64,000 bases of DNA from Pedobacter frigiditerrae (GTDB taxonomy: Bacteria > Bacteroidota > Bacteroidia > Sphingobacteriales > Sphingobacteriaceae). Shown here piece after piece: positions 1 through 9,057 of the stretch (position 1 is the first letter of the stretch; each line of letters begins with the position of its first letter). The notes beneath the pieces were generated by a model. The model had not been told where the DNA came from and ran no database searches. It was given only the letters and a program-made list of their open reading frames with translations. The stretch covers positions 124,001-188,000 of the forward strand of contig NZ_SJSK01000005.1 of assembly GCF_004331645.1 (NCBI RefSeq), read 5' to 3'. Position numbers and translations under genes: made by a program.

Positions 1-339
1 ATTGAATTCCTTAACCGCCAGCGAAGGCATATCAAACTCCCTCACGACCGCATCCTCACCCTGACGTTGCGAGCTCACGAAATACTTTTCACCAGGTGCC
101 AGCGGCGGCTGTTTTTCTAACACCACATCAAACTTATTGAAATAATAAAACTCCGAAGAGCGAGACTGGTTAAAATGAAGCGCCATTTCAGCCCTTCCCT
201 TTTCCGTCTCTAGCTCATCATACAGGATAAACCTCGATTCATTCGCCGCCATCCTAGCCTCCATTTGTCCAATCAGGTTCTCACCGAAACCCAATTTCAC
301 CATTTCCTCTTTCAAGTTCTCTAGATTCTTTGCATCCAT
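1..339 (-). CDS. Conserved hypothetical protein of Bacteroidota conjugative elements (3' end beyond window)
   Basis: An open frame runs from an ATG at 339 to the window edge, giving 113 codons with no stop. The N-terminus (MDAKNLENLKEEMVKLGFGE) and the following short beta-rich stretch resemble a small hypothetical protein often found with Bacteroidota mobile elements, near the DUF3945/DUF4099 group; this is from memory and not checked. No signal peptide or membrane segment is visible, so it is probably cytosolic. It lies 67 nt downstream of traM on the same strand, where traN would be expected in a CTnDOT-like order, so the gene order here differs from the classic one. An ATG five bases upstream (344) runs straight into a stop, which supports 339 as the start. 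Function unknown. Confidence 0.6.
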   Translation of the reverse strand, partial: MDAKNLENLKEEMVKLGFGENLIGQMEARMAANESRFILYDELETEKGRAEMALHFNQSRSSEFYYFNKFDVVLEKQPPLAPGEKYFVSSQRQGEDAVVREFDMPSLAVKEFN

Positions 340-406
340 CACATCAAATTTATGGGACTAGCTGTCCCGTTAACATTAAACATTTCAAACATTCACCATA
401 GCCCAA

Positions 407-1456
407 TCAAGGCCTGTTATTCCTCAGCAGCACTTTCTCCCCAGCATGCAGCTTCACCCGAACCACCTTTACCTTCCTAGAAAAAAGACTTTTCGCAGCA
501 TCAATTCCGGCTCCTGCCACCTGACCAGCAATCCCCTCCATGCCATAAACCGAAATCCCACCAACGGCATCAACCGCACCACCTGAGGCCACTTCACCAA
601 ATACCGCATCAGGCGCAGCCAATCCCGGCATCCCATCCAAACCGTACATGGTCAATTCCACGGGAACAATCGCATTGCCCAAGCGGATATGCTTGATGTC
701 CAGTAAAAGTCGCTGGTTCACCAATCTACAAAGCCCAAACACCTCATGCCCCTTAGGCACCACCACGTTCTTCAACACCACCGAATCCAGCAAACGAAGC
801 CTAATCGTCGAACCCTGCACTACTTTCCCAGCATCTGCAATTTCCGCAGGCACCGCCAAAAACTCCCTATCAGCCAAGTCCCCATAGATCTTGCCCACCA
901 CCTTCTGCTGCGCACGAGCTGGGTTCTGGATATCCAACAGTTTCTCCAGCATCGAGTTCATCTGTTCCATCTCCGGATCAGCACCCTTGTCAGCCTTCAT
1001 CGATTTCATCAGCATTTCCAGCCGGTCGACATCAGAGTTCATCCCAGCATCATCCTTCTTTGGAGCTGAGCTGGAAGCGTAGCTTTTTCCTCCACCAGCC
1101 TCAACAGGCGGTGAATTGATCTCCCTGTTGAGTTGAGCCAATTTCGCATTGATCTCCGCCGTCCTTTCATCCTCCACTGAAGCCTTAAAACCCATACGAT
1201 CAGCCATTGAACCCGCCCCAGCCGAACCAGCAGTATCCTTTGCACCCTTTTCATAAAAGCCCATCTTGTCAGCAGGATCCTCCGACTTAAAGTCCGCATC
1301 CGGCAAGGCCGTATTGATGCCCCTCGATGCAATTACATCCGAGCCTGCTCCAGCACTTCCACCACCAGCTGCATAAAAAGCCAATGCCAAAAAAGGCATC
1401 ACAAGCAGCGGTAACACCAAGAGGATTTTCCTCTTGTCCCTCATTTTTGTTTCCAT
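407..1456 (-). CDS. traM: Conjugative transposon protein TraM
   Basis: A 349-residue protein with one N-terminal membrane segment (about residues 10-30, ILLVLPLLVMPFLALAFYA). A long hydrophilic Ala/Gly/Lys-rich linker follows, then a compact C-terminal beta-rich domain (about 190-349). This is the layout of TraM of CTnDOT-type elements, a VirB10-like part of the mating-pair apparatus that spans the envelope. The opening MRDKRKILLVLPLLVMPFLA and the phrase NTALPDADF are typical of the family. It follows the TraL-position gene by 36 nt in the same operon. Family length is usually somewhat greater (400 or more), and the shorter linker explains the difference. Start at the first Met is natural because the basic stretch precedes the membrane helix. 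Confidence 0.88.
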   Translation of the reverse strand: METKMRDKRKILLVLPLLVMPFLALAFYAAGGGSAGAGSDVIASRGINTALPDADFKSEDPADKMGFYEKGAKDTAGSAGAGSMADRMGFKASVEDERTAEINAKLAQLNREINSPPVEAGGGKSYASSSAPKKDDAGMNSDVDRLEMLMKSMKADKGADPEMEQMNSMLEKLLDIQNPARAQQKVVGKIYGDLADREFLAVPAEIADAGKVVQGSTIRLRLLDSVVLKNVVVPKGHEVFGLCRLVNQRLLLDIKHIRLGNAIVPVELTMYGLDGMPGLAAPDAVFGEVASGGAVDAVGGISVYGMEGIAGQVAGAGIDAAKSLFSRKVKVVRVKLHAGEKVLLRNNRP

Positions 1457-1492
1457 AAAAAATTGATTAAATAAATAATTAATTAAACCTCC

Positions 1493-1729
1493 CTACCTAA
1501 AGGCAGATAACACCAGCCACAGACAGTACATGCCAAAGCCAAACCCTAAAACCCCTAACAGTAATTTTGTCCCAACCGGACCAAGTCTTAAGGCCTGGGC
1601 ATTGAGCCACACTGCCCATCGTGCCTGTATCGCTAAAATACCTTTAGCCAGTTTTTGGGCTTGAGTATAAAGCTGAGCCTCACCCAAATCCTCATCATAC
1701 ACTTTTTTTGCTCTTCTAAAAAAACCCAT
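1493..1729 (-). CDS. Small membrane protein at the TraL position
   Basis: A 78-residue protein with a hydrophilic N-terminal half and a single C-terminal membrane helix (about residues 52-76, with a Gly/Leu/Phe-rich GVLGFGFGMYCLWLVL core). It lies between traK (3 nt away) and traM, the place where traL sits in CTnDOT-like operons, so it is probably the TraL equivalent or a local substitute. The sequence itself gives no enzyme motif. The tight spacing argues for translation coupling with traK. Identification rests on position, size and topology; I do not recognise the primary sequence. Confidence 0.6.
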   Translation of the reverse strand: MGFFRRAKKVYDEDLGEAQLYTQAQKLAKGILAIQARWAVWLNAQALRLGPVGTKLLLGVLGFGFGMYCLWLVLSAFR

Positions 1730-1732
1730 ATC

Positions 1733-2344
1733 TTAAGGCTTAAGCACATCCTCATTCAAGACCGTCTCCCAACGCTGGATCAAAAACCCGTGCGGGTTAT
1801 TGTCCGAACGCGAAACATTGCGCAAAAAGCCCTGGGTCACCAGCTTCCTCGACACCGTAGAGGTAGAGCGAACCAAGGCCTGCGTAGCAAAACACTTGAA
1901 CCTATAGGGATATTCATCCAGGGAAACCTGGACTGAATCCACCACAATCTCCTGGGAAATATTAGCCGAGATCAGGTTGGTATAATAACCCTGCTCCTTT
2001 AGGTTATCATAAGATTTCTTCGCCGACTCGTCCGCCAGGTTCAAGGCCGCACCAATGTTCCTCGCAATCACCTTCTCATCGGGATCAAGCGTAAAAAAAT
2101 AAAAATGGAACATTTTCACATGATCGCGGATCTCCACCGTCACATTATCCTTCCGTTCCGCCGAAAAAGCCTCCAGCGCCTTACCATTGGCCAGGATATA
2201 AACCTTTCCCGAAATCTCTCGAACCATTGAAAAGCTCTTCCAGATCGCAAAGCCCGATACCAGCACGCAAGCCAGGATCAGAAAAACAGAGAATCGCTTG
2301 ATATGCGAAAAGGCAGTATCGATATTTCTAAATTGTGTAAACAT
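1733..2344 (-). CDS. traK: Conjugative transposon protein TraK (VirB8-like)
   Basis: A 203-residue bitopic membrane protein with a short cytoplasmic N-terminus (MFTQFRNIDTAFSHIKRFSV), one membrane helix at about residues 20-40 and a periplasmic domain. The opening FRNIDTAFxHI is characteristic of Bacteroidota TraK, which occupies the VirB8 role of linking inner- and outer-membrane parts of the type IV secretion channel. An ATG three codons upstream (2353) is also possible, but the family normally begins at the Met chosen here. The gene lies 63 nt after traJ and 3 nt before the TraL-position gene. Confidence 0.88.
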   Translation of the reverse strand: MFTQFRNIDTAFSHIKRFSVFLILACVLVSGFAIWKSFSMVREISGKVYILANGKALEAFSAERKDNVTVEIRDHVKMFHFYFFTLDPDEKVIARNIGAALNLADESAKKSYDNLKEQGYYTNLISANISQEIVVDSVQVSLDEYPYRFKCFATQALVRSTSTVSRKLVTQGFLRNVSRSDNNPHGFLIQRWETVLNEDVLKP

Positions 2345-2407
2345 AACATTCATCTTAAATCCAACAACACGTTAATTATTAAGCGTTAATCCCAAATAAA
2401 ACCCAAC

Positions 2408-3607
2408 CTACTTCCCACTTAGCTTATCCCGTTGATGCGCATTGCCACCATCCGGGAAATAATCGCCCTGGGCAGCACCCGAATAACCCTGCGACATCAG
2501 GCGAGCATTGTTCCCCAAGGCATCAGCCGCCATCCCCAGACCCACACCACCAGCCGAAGTCGCCATCCTAGAGGAACTAGACACGATCATGTTCGTTTTC
2601 TGCAAGATCGTATTGCCACCACCCGCATGCACAATGTAATTGGCTACCGTAGGCACGCAGAAATAAGACACGATACCGATCACCATGAAGATCAAATAAG
2701 CCACATCCGTCGAAGAAAAAAACGTTTCCCCCTCCGAACCAATCTGCGAGATATCCAGCTTGAGCATATTCTCCTGGATCTTTCCCAAGATACTACCCAG
2801 GATATTGGCAATCGGCAACCACATGAAGATGTTCACGTACCTTGCAAAATAAACCGTCAAGCTCTGCTGAAACCCATCAAAGACCGAAAACCCCAAGACC
2901 AACGGCCCCATGATCGTTAGCACAATTAAAATAAAAGTCCTGACCACATTGATACACAAAGCCGCTGCCGCATACAAAACCTCCAACACCTCCGCCATCC
3001 ATTGCTTGATCGAGTTCCTGAAATTATAGCCCTGCTTTTCCATGAAAAAGCTCATGTCATTGGAAAGCCCTTCCAGCATATTCTCTCCAGAACCATCCGG
3101 ATCATCAGGGTGCGTATACTTGTACCAGCGTTCCCTGTCCCCATTGCCATCCTCACCCACATACATCTGCCATTTCTTGGTCTTCTTCAATGCAGCCTCC
3201 TTCTGCGCCAACAAAATGGCAATCGACCTATTGGAATCCTTCACCATCTCTCCCGTAGCCGATATCGTCGGCTGCAATACCCCATTCACCAAGGCCATCA
3301 CCATCGGAAACATCACAATCGCCATTCCCAAGGCAAAGGGACGCAGCAAGGGATAAAAGTCAATCGCCTCAGCCGAGGCGATCTGCCTCCACACCCTAAC
3401 CGCGATATACCACAGCGCCCCAAACCCCGCAAGCCCCCTAGACACATTGATCAGCTTGGCACACAGCGGCACCATCTCCCGATAAACCTTGTCCAAGACC
3501 GGCTGCATCCCCGTCAGCGAATCCGAAATCCCCTGCGCAAATGATGGACTGGGCAAAAGCGTGGCTAAAAGCAAGGCCCAAAACCCTACTAAACAATACC
3601 TTTTCAT
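2408..3607 (-). CDS. traJ: Conjugative transposon protein TraJ (VirB6-like inner membrane protein)
   Basis: A 399-residue protein with a cleavable-looking signal (KRYCLVGFWALLLATLL, then PSFAQ) and several long hydrophobic segments, including about 55-70, 85-110, 215-245 and 300-325. Such polytopic proteins serve as the VirB6-like core of the translocation channel. The phrases LPIANILGSILGKIQ and TVANYIVHAGGGN are typical of TraJ from this element group. It follows the third TraI-like gene by 11 nt and precedes traK. Length matches the family (roughly 330-400). The glycine- and methionine-rich C-terminus is soluble. Confidence 0.9.
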   Translation of the reverse strand: MKRYCLVGFWALLLATLLPSPSFAQGISDSLTGMQPVLDKVYREMVPLCAKLINVSRGLAGFGALWYIAVRVWRQIASAEAIDFYPLLRPFALGMAIVMFPMVMALVNGVLQPTISATGEMVKDSNRSIAILLAQKEAALKKTKKWQMYVGEDGNGDRERWYKYTHPDDPDGSGENMLEGLSNDMSFFMEKQGYNFRNSIKQWMAEVLEVLYAAAALCINVVRTFILIVLTIMGPLVLGFSVFDGFQQSLTVYFARYVNIFMWLPIANILGSILGKIQENMLKLDISQIGSEGETFFSSTDVAYLIFMVIGIVSYFCVPTVANYIVHAGGGNTILQKTNMIVSSSSRMATSAGGVGLGMAADALGNNARLMSQGYSGAAQGDYFPDGGNAHQRDKLSGK

Positions 3608-3618
3608 AAATTCAATGA

Positions 3619-4251
3619 TTAATTATAATACGACCTTAACTGCTCGATCTCCCGTTTCCCCTTTTTCTTCTGCTGATACAGCACCACCGCTTCCCTGTTG
3701 AAACCCCTTAAAAACTCCAGCTTATCCGACACCTCCAAAAAGATCCGATCAATGGCTTGCAGCCGCTCCTCATCACTCATTCGCAGCTTGGAAGAAGTAA
3801 TCACCATCGTCAGGTCCTCCAGGTTCTGCAAGGAAGCATCAAACAAAGAACCATAGACCGAAGCCATATAGTCCAGCTCTGAAGGATTAAACACATCTGC
3901 TCCCCGAAAAGCCCGCAGTGCCGACTTGTACTCCGACACGATAGACTTCTGGGCAGCAATGATATCCGCCACACGTCTATATTTCTTCACCTCAGGGGAC
4001 ACCATCATCAGCCCATCCAGGAAAACCTCGTGTAAACTAAAATTCCCCGAAGCAATAGCCGCCACCTTCTTATAGCCCTGCGAAACCACCGTATACCCTT
4101 TTTTCATGTCCGACAGTATGTTCTTTAACTGGGATAGCTTCTCCACGTTCAACAGCAACTGTTTGGCCTCATTAGACTGGGCGCTAGCCACACCCAGCCC
4201 GCAAAGGCTCATCACCCCAACCAACAAAACACCTGCACTAATTCTTTTCAT
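3619..4251 (-). CDS. TraI/TerB-like conjugation protein, third paralog
   Basis: A 210-residue secreted protein with a clear signal peptide (MKRISAGVLLVGVMSLCGLG, cleavage near ASAQ) and an almost entirely alpha-helical mature part. Homologues in Bacteroidota conjugation operons are often called 'TerB family tellurite resistance protein' or TraI. The phrases KGYTVVSQGYKKV and SGNFSLHEVFLDGL are the hallmark of this group. The same pattern (KGYKIVSGGL and SGEFKLHEAF) recurs in the upstream gene, so the two are paralogs. The start overlaps the end of that gene by 14 nt, which points to coupled translation. A role in the periplasmic part of the mating channel is inferred from position; tellurite resistance is not supported by anything seen here. 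Confidence 0.72.
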   Translation of the reverse strand: MKRISAGVLLVGVMSLCGLGVASAQSNEAKQLLLNVEKLSQLKNILSDMKKGYTVVSQGYKKVAAIASGNFSLHEVFLDGLMMVSPEVKKYRRVADIIAAQKSIVSEYKSALRAFRGADVFNPSELDYMASVYGSLFDASLQNLEDLTMVITSSKLRMSDEERLQAIDRIFLEVSDKLEFLRGFNREAVVLYQQKKKGKREIEQLRSYYN

Positions 4252-4942
4252 AAAACCTCCTTATCGATTTAATATCAACATTTTCTGTCCTTTGCAAATT
4301 CATCAACAACCCAGACTCCGAACAGAACCACCTTGCAAAACTTGCTTTCTCGTTCATCGACAAATGAATCTTTTTAAGCCTGCTTAACCGCTCCGCATCG
4401 TTCATTTCCAGATCACCCGAAAGCACGATATCCATCAGTTCATCCAAGTCTGCTTTACACTCCACCATCACATTTTCCTGCACCTGCCTGAAATACGCCC
4501 TATTTTGACCTGGGCTTAAGGCGGAGCTTTTCAGCAAAGCCCTAAAAGAAGAGTTAATGTTTAACTGAAACTGGATGATCTCTGCCAACCTGAAATCCTT
4601 TTTGACCAAACTGCTAACCTTGGACAGTGCCGAGGTAAAAGCCTCGTGCAATTTGAATTCACCCGAAGTGAAATCATTGATGGTTTCTAGGCCACCACTC
4701 ACTATCTTATAGCCCTTCCAGGCCTGGTCGGCATAAAGCTTCAAGTAAGCAATCTGCTTCAATAGATATTTCTCCTGCGTTTTTTTCTGCCTAAAAATTT
4801 CATCATAGCTCTGCGCCTTAACCGAACCTGAGCCCAAACCCAAACCGCAAATAACCATGGCCATCATCACCAGCAACTTGAAATGAGCGCTAAGACAAAA
4901 GCCAAAAGGACAGCGCAAATAAAACTTAATGCTCGATCCCAT
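4238..4942 (-). CDS. TraI/TerB-like conjugation protein, second paralog
   Basis: A 234-residue, mostly helical, exported protein. The N-terminus is long, with a hydrophobic stretch at about residues 22-40 and probable cleavage after VKAQ. A start at one of the internal Met codons (residues 26-27) would leave a signal without a basic N-region, so the first ATG is kept although it overlaps the preceding gene by 17 nt. The mature part begins SYDEIFRQKKTQEKYLLKQI, very like the hypothetical 'TerB-like' proteins of Bacteroidota conjugation operons, and shares the KGYKIVSGGL / SGEFKLHEAF signature with the next gene. Probably structural in mating-pair formation; exact role unknown. Confidence 0.7.
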   Translation of the reverse strand: MGSSIKFYLRCPFGFCLSAHFKLLVMMAMVICGLGLGSGSVKAQSYDEIFRQKKTQEKYLLKQIAYLKLYADQAWKGYKIVSGGLETINDFTSGEFKLHEAFTSALSKVSSLVKKDFRLAEIIQFQLNINSSFRALLKSSALSPGQNRAYFRQVQENVMVECKADLDELMDIVLSGDLEMNDAERLSRLKKIHLSMNEKASFARWFCSESGLLMNLQRTENVDIKSIRRFYEKN

Positions 4943-5618
4943 ACAGCTCCTTCAGTTTAGCCACCTCATCCAGGGACTTGGCGCGTTGAATACTCAGTAA
5001 ACTATTCTCCCTATTAAATCGCTTCAAATCCTGCCAGTTGGCCTCCATTGCATCGGCAGCAGCAACAATCAACTCCAACCTCGCCCCATCAGACATCTGC
5101 GTCTTAAAGGAAGAAACGACATTCAGTACCTGGTCAACGTTCTTCACGGACACCTCCAAGATCCCCGAATACACCTTTTCAATTGCAGTCAATTCCTCCA
5201 CCGAAAAATGCCCGGACTTGTTAAATAAATTCCACGCCCATTTGTACTCATCAACTATCCGAACCTGCACTTCGGTCAAATCACGCAATCTTTTATAATA
5301 AACAATAGCTGATTTCACCTTCCACAACTCCTCATAGTACTGCCCATATAGTTCTTTTTGCTTCTTGCTCCAATCCGCAATCTCCCCAAGCTTCAACTTT
5401 GACAACTGGTTCTCCAACACCTTCTGTGCATTCTGCAGCCAGATCGTCTCGTTCTGCAAACGCTGCACCTTCAAGTCCATCGCCTTGATCACTTTTTTCA
5501 CCCCTGCCTTGATCACCTCCAAAAACGCCACCTGCGCATTCGCCCCAGTAGGCAATGACACAAAAATGGTCATCGCAGAGATCGGCATTATCACCATAAA
5601 TTTCTTCATCACATTCAT
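4926..5618 (-). CDS. Conjugal transfer protein TraI-like, first paralog
   Basis: A 230-residue secreted helical protein with a signal peptide ending in TGANAQ and a long amphipathic, coiled-coil-like region (about 30-110). Homologues are annotated as conjugal transfer protein TraI in Sphingobacteriaceae and Flavobacteria elements. It is not a relaxase, despite the name shared with plasmid F. An alternative start is the Met three codons in (5609), which gives a more standard signal peptide. The C-terminal half (SFKTQMSDGARLELI, then FNRENSLL) aligns by eye with the same region of the third paralog (SSKLRMSDEERLQAI, FNREAVVLY), so all three genes appear to descend from one ancestor. Confidence 0.75.
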   Translation of the reverse strand: MNVMKKFMVIMPISAMTIFVSLPTGANAQVAFLEVIKAGVKKVIKAMDLKVQRLQNETIWLQNAQKVLENQLSKLKLGEIADWSKKQKELYGQYYEELWKVKSAIVYYKRLRDLTEVQVRIVDEYKWAWNLFNKSGHFSVEELTAIEKVYSGILEVSVKNVDQVLNVVSSFKTQMSDGARLELIVAAADAMEANWQDLKRFNRENSLLSIQRAKSLDEVAKLKELYGIEH

Positions 5619-5638
5619 ATCTAAATTTTTAAATCCCT

Positions 5639-6010
5639 TTACTTCATCTTTTGATAGACCCTTCGCCCCACTTTCAAAATCCCAATTTTCGGAAAGAAAG
5701 AAATCGTTTTTCCCTTTTTCAGTTCAGTCAATGTTTTTGTGGCTGTGCTGTAGGCGCAGCTCCAAACCTCCCTCTCCAACTCCCGATTTCCAACCTTTCC
5801 ATCGTTGATCAGGTTATAACCCGTGCTCCTCCATACCTGATAGTTGTTGCCCTCCACTAGCTCTATTTTCAAGGTATCGCTTGCGATACTGAATTCGCCA
5901 CCTGCCGAATTCACATAGGTCCCAGGCATAAAATCCCGAACCTGATCTCGTGTGCAATTGGCTAAAGCAAAACATAAGGATAGCCCTAGCAATAATTTGA
6001 TTGCTTTCAT
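5639..6010 (-). CDS. Small lipoprotein within the tra operon
   Basis: A 123-residue protein with a lipoprotein signal (hydrophobic core, then LANC with Cys19 as the lipidated residue). The rest is short and beta-rich with the phrase MPGTYVNSAGGEFSIASDTL. It lies between traG and the TraI-like genes on the same strand, with 109 nt upstream and 20 nt downstream. Comparable small lipoproteins occur at this spot in other Bacteroidota conjugation operons, but no function is established that I know of. It could anchor the secretion channel to the membrane or act in entry exclusion; this is only a guess from location. Confidence 0.65.
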   Translation of the reverse strand: MKAIKLLLGLSLCFALANCTRDQVRDFMPGTYVNSAGGEFSIASDTLKIELVEGNNYQVWRSTGYNLINDGKVGNRELEREVWSCAYSTATKTLTELKKGKTISFFPKIGILKVGRRVYQKMK

Positions 6011-6119
6011 CTTATTTGTTTTTAAATGAAATTTTTATTGATTTTTATTTGGGGCTTTGCTAAAAGCTCGGCTTCCCTTGCCAAGCCCAAACCTTAGCTA
6101 ACTAATCCTTAATTCTGTT

Positions 6120-8588
6120 TCAAGAAGGGCTTGGCCTGGCCTTTGCTTCCCCTAGAAGCTCATTGGCAAGTACCTGTATCCCCTTCTGCATCGAACCATA
6201 CTTCCTAGCATACTCATTCACCCGAACTTTTTCCCTCTCTTCAGTCGTATAAGCGAGGTATTCCTCCAGCGACACCTCCGTCCGATAAACTTTTGACAAT
6301 TGACCACCAATGGAAATAAAAACCTCCTTGTATTTCCTTTTGGGATCATTCGCCTTGTTCATCGACAGCACCTGTGCCTTCTCTTTATCCGTCAAACCCA
6401 ATAGTTCCTGAATCGCATCAAACTTGTTCTGGTACTTGCTCTGGTCCAAAAGGATCTTACAATCCGAGTTATTGATGATCGCCTGCTTGACAATGGGCGA
6501 GGAAATGATATCCTCCACCTCCTGGGTCACCACGATTGCCTCCCCAAAATGCTTACGCACCGTCTTAAACAGATATTTGATGTATTCCGCCATCCCTTCC
6601 TTAGCAATCGCCTTCCAGGCCTCTTCCAACAAAATCACCTTACGAATCCCTTTCAGTTTCCTCATCTTAGAAATGAACACCTCCATGATAATCAGGGTAA
6701 TGACCGGAAACAAGATCGGATGATCCTTTACCTGGTCCAATTCAAAGACAATGAAACGCTCTGAAAGCAAATCCAAATTCGTTCTCGCATTCAAAAGGTA
6801 ATCAAATTCCCCACCACGGTAATAGGGCGAAAGCACATAAAGGAAACTACTCATGTCAAAATCCCTTTCAGACACCTTACTTCGTTTCAGCTCTTCCACA
6901 TAGCTACTTTGCAGAAACTCATAAAAGGAATTGAAACACGGAAAGATATCCGCACGACCTTCCAGAAAGTCGAAATAAAGCGTCAAAGCATTGCTCAAAG
7001 CCACGTACTCCGATCGCCTAAAGCTTTCATCGTCTTTCTTCCATAAGGCCAAGAGCAGCGTCTTAATGCTCTCCTTTTTCTCGGTATCCATCACATCACC
7101 CTCAGACAAAAAGAAGGGATTAAAGGCAATCGGAGATTCCTCGGAATAGGTAAAGTAATAACCACCCACCAAGTCACACAGACCACGATAACTATGTCCA
7201 ACATCCACCAGCACCACGTGCGCCCCCTGTTCGTAATAAGAACGCACCATGTGATTGGTAAAAAAGGACTTTCCAGAACCCGAAGGACCCAAGATGAACT
7301 TGTTTCGGTTAGTAGCCACCCCCAAGGCAATCGGCTCATCCGAAATATCCACATGCACCGGGCGACCGGAAAGCCTATCCCCCAAACGAATCCCAAAAGG
7401 CGAAACAGAAGATCTATAATTGCTCTCCAGGTTAAAAAAGCAGCAAGATTGTTCCAAGAACGTATCAAAGGTGTCGTTCATTGGAAAGTCCGCCTCATTG
7501 CCAGGCAAACCTGCAAACCAGACCTGTGCCTGCCCATCGGTTTCCTGTTTCGCTACCGCATCCATTTGCGCCATGGCAGAGGAAACCAAATTCCGAACCT
7601 CCTTCATTTCCCCCAAATCCGAACTCCAGCACAACACGTTGAAATGCGACTTTACGGGCAAACGACCAGCAGCAATCGCCTCATTCAAAAAATCGTTCAC
7701 CGCATCACGACTAATCGCATTTTCCCTAGAATAGCCCGATAGAGACTGGAGGCGAAGCTTCTTCGCCTCCAGCTTTTTTAGCGTCACCGAAGAATCACCT
7801 AAAAACACATATTGGTTATAAATATGATTGCAATTCAACAATTGCCCCATTGGCGAGGCAAAGCCCACCGAAAACTTGGTCCGATCCGTGGAATACTTAT
7901 CATAATTGATCCTGCTTCCCACCATCGAAGGCAAATCCTCCACATCTGAAAGCGTAAACAGCTGGCAATGCTGGTCACCCACCCTGATCTCATCGCGCAG
8001 ATGGATATCTCTGATCACTGAAGCCTGCCCCTCAGCCAGCAAAAAACAGTATCGCTCCATTACCCCAGGCACATTAGCCGTCCCCGCCAGCTCATCATCC
8101 GAAAGCCGTTCCAAAGCAACAAAACCACTGTCACTCATCACCCGAACAAACTGCCCCACATGATCCAAGAACTCCTGGACAGCAGCCGCACTTACGGTCT
8201 GCGCGGGAACAAGGTTCCTGCGCAGTATGTTCGAATAGGCGGACGAAGAAAGCTTGCGACCCGCGGGCTTTTTCGTCAGGTAAACATAGCAGTCATGATC
8301 CATACACGCCCTTTCATTAAAGAAACGCTCGGAAGACCTGGCCAAAAAGCTATCCCCTGTTGATCCATAATCCGCAGCAAAGGAACCCTTGACAAACCAA
8401 TCCTGTTTATGAAACACACAATGCTGGGGCAACAATTTAATGGCCTTCACCCAAGCTTGGTGATAAGCCTCATATTCCCTATCCGAGAGCGTAAAGATCT
8501 CTGGCAACATCACCCTAAATCCAACTGTAATATCCCCCTGCCTAGACAATATACAACCATGCTCCACCTTATAAATCGGCAATATCAT
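6120..8588 (-). CDS. traG: TraG family conjugation ATPase (VirB4-like)
   Basis: An 822-residue cytosolic or membrane-associated ATPase that powers the conjugation channel. The N-terminal domain (MILPIYKVEHGCILSRQGDI) is typical of Bacteroidota TraG. A Walker A motif (GPSGSGKS) is near residues 434-441 and a Walker B-like VILLEEAWKA near 651. Further HerA/FtsK-type phrases include VVTQEVEDIISSPIVKQAIINN. The frame is open seven codons further up (8609), but the ATG at 8588 follows the traF stop with only one base between and matches the family N-terminus, so it is chosen. Length agrees with family members (about 820-840). Confidence 0.95.
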   Translation of the reverse strand: MILPIYKVEHGCILSRQGDITVGFRVMLPEIFTLSDREYEAYHQAWVKAIKLLPQHCVFHKQDWFVKGSFAADYGSTGDSFLARSSERFFNERACMDHDCYVYLTKKPAGRKLSSSAYSNILRRNLVPAQTVSAAAVQEFLDHVGQFVRVMSDSGFVALERLSDDELAGTANVPGVMERYCFLLAEGQASVIRDIHLRDEIRVGDQHCQLFTLSDVEDLPSMVGSRINYDKYSTDRTKFSVGFASPMGQLLNCNHIYNQYVFLGDSSVTLKKLEAKKLRLQSLSGYSRENAISRDAVNDFLNEAIAAGRLPVKSHFNVLCWSSDLGEMKEVRNLVSSAMAQMDAVAKQETDGQAQVWFAGLPGNEADFPMNDTFDTFLEQSCCFFNLESNYRSSVSPFGIRLGDRLSGRPVHVDISDEPIALGVATNRNKFILGPSGSGKSFFTNHMVRSYYEQGAHVVLVDVGHSYRGLCDLVGGYYFTYSEESPIAFNPFFLSEGDVMDTEKKESIKTLLLALWKKDDESFRRSEYVALSNALTLYFDFLEGRADIFPCFNSFYEFLQSSYVEELKRSKVSERDFDMSSFLYVLSPYYRGGEFDYLLNARTNLDLLSERFIVFELDQVKDHPILFPVITLIIMEVFISKMRKLKGIRKVILLEEAWKAIAKEGMAEYIKYLFKTVRKHFGEAIVVTQEVEDIISSPIVKQAIINNSDCKILLDQSKYQNKFDAIQELLGLTDKEKAQVLSMNKANDPKRKYKEVFISIGGQLSKVYRTEVSLEEYLAYTTEEREKVRVNEYARKYGSMQKGIQVLANELLGEAKARPSPS

Positions 8589-8589
8589 T

Positions 8590-8925
8590 TTAGAATCGAC
8601 CACGAGCACCTCCCTTCAAACCCGTAAACACCCGACGAGAACTGAACCTAATAAACGAAGGCACACCACGTTTAGCCAAATACTTAGCCAGGCCATGCAC
8701 GCCAAACCGCCTGGACAGCCTGAACACCGAGGCAAACAAGCCAGAACCTAACATCAACACGGTCGGCAACAATACCAACAAGGGCATTCTCAAGATATAC
8801 ATGACCGCAAACAGCACCAAGAGAAAAACCAATCCACCAGCCAACACCCCAATGTAAACACCCTTCAGCCCCTTGAACTCCATCGGTCTACTCACTCCTT
8901 TATTAACCTGATATACACTAGCCAT
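8590..8925 (-). CDS. traF: Conjugative transposon protein TraF (DUF4133)
   Basis: A 111-residue membrane protein starting MASVYQVNKGVSRPMEFKGL, a typical DUF4133/TraF opening, with two adjacent hydrophobic helices (about 24-65) and a basic C-terminal tail. It corresponds to the VirB3-like subunit of type IV secretion. The frame is open upstream to 8997, but those 24 codons overlap traE and match nothing in the family, so the internal ATG at 8925 is taken. The stop lies one base before the traG start. It follows the 3' exon of traE by 17 nt. Confidence 0.9.
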   Translation of the reverse strand: MASVYQVNKGVSRPMEFKGLKGVYIGVLAGGLVFLLVLFAVMYILRMPLLVLLPTVLMLGSGLFASVFRLSRRFGVHGLAKYLAKRGVPSFIRFSSRRVFTGLKGGARGRF

Positions 8926-8942
8926 CACCAATCCCCCTAAAC

Positions 8943-9057
8943 TTAAATCCCAAAAAATGACTTCAACACCGTCGCCACCACCACCAAAAAGATGCACGAT
9001 CCAAACCAGGCCGCAGCTACCTTATTGGTATCCGGCTCACCCGCATTCCACTTGTTG
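8943..9057 (-). CDS. traE: traE, 3' exon (interrupted by group II intron)
   Basis: This segment encodes the second half of TraE (NKWNAGEPDTNKVAAAWFGS, then a hydrophobic helix ending LKSFFGI). It is separated from its first half (10963-11225) by a group II intron. Joining 10963 to 9057 gives 263 + 115 = 378 nt, exactly 126 codons including the stop, and makes the junction VKV-F-NKWNAG, which fits the DUF4134 family. Without splicing, the first exon ends at a TAA ten bases into the intron, so TraE would lose its second membrane helix. Confidence 0.88.

Noticed and set aside
3619..4942. Tellurite-resistance function for the TerB-like genes
   Set aside because: The name comes from homologue labels; signal peptides and location within the tra operon argue for a role in conjugation.
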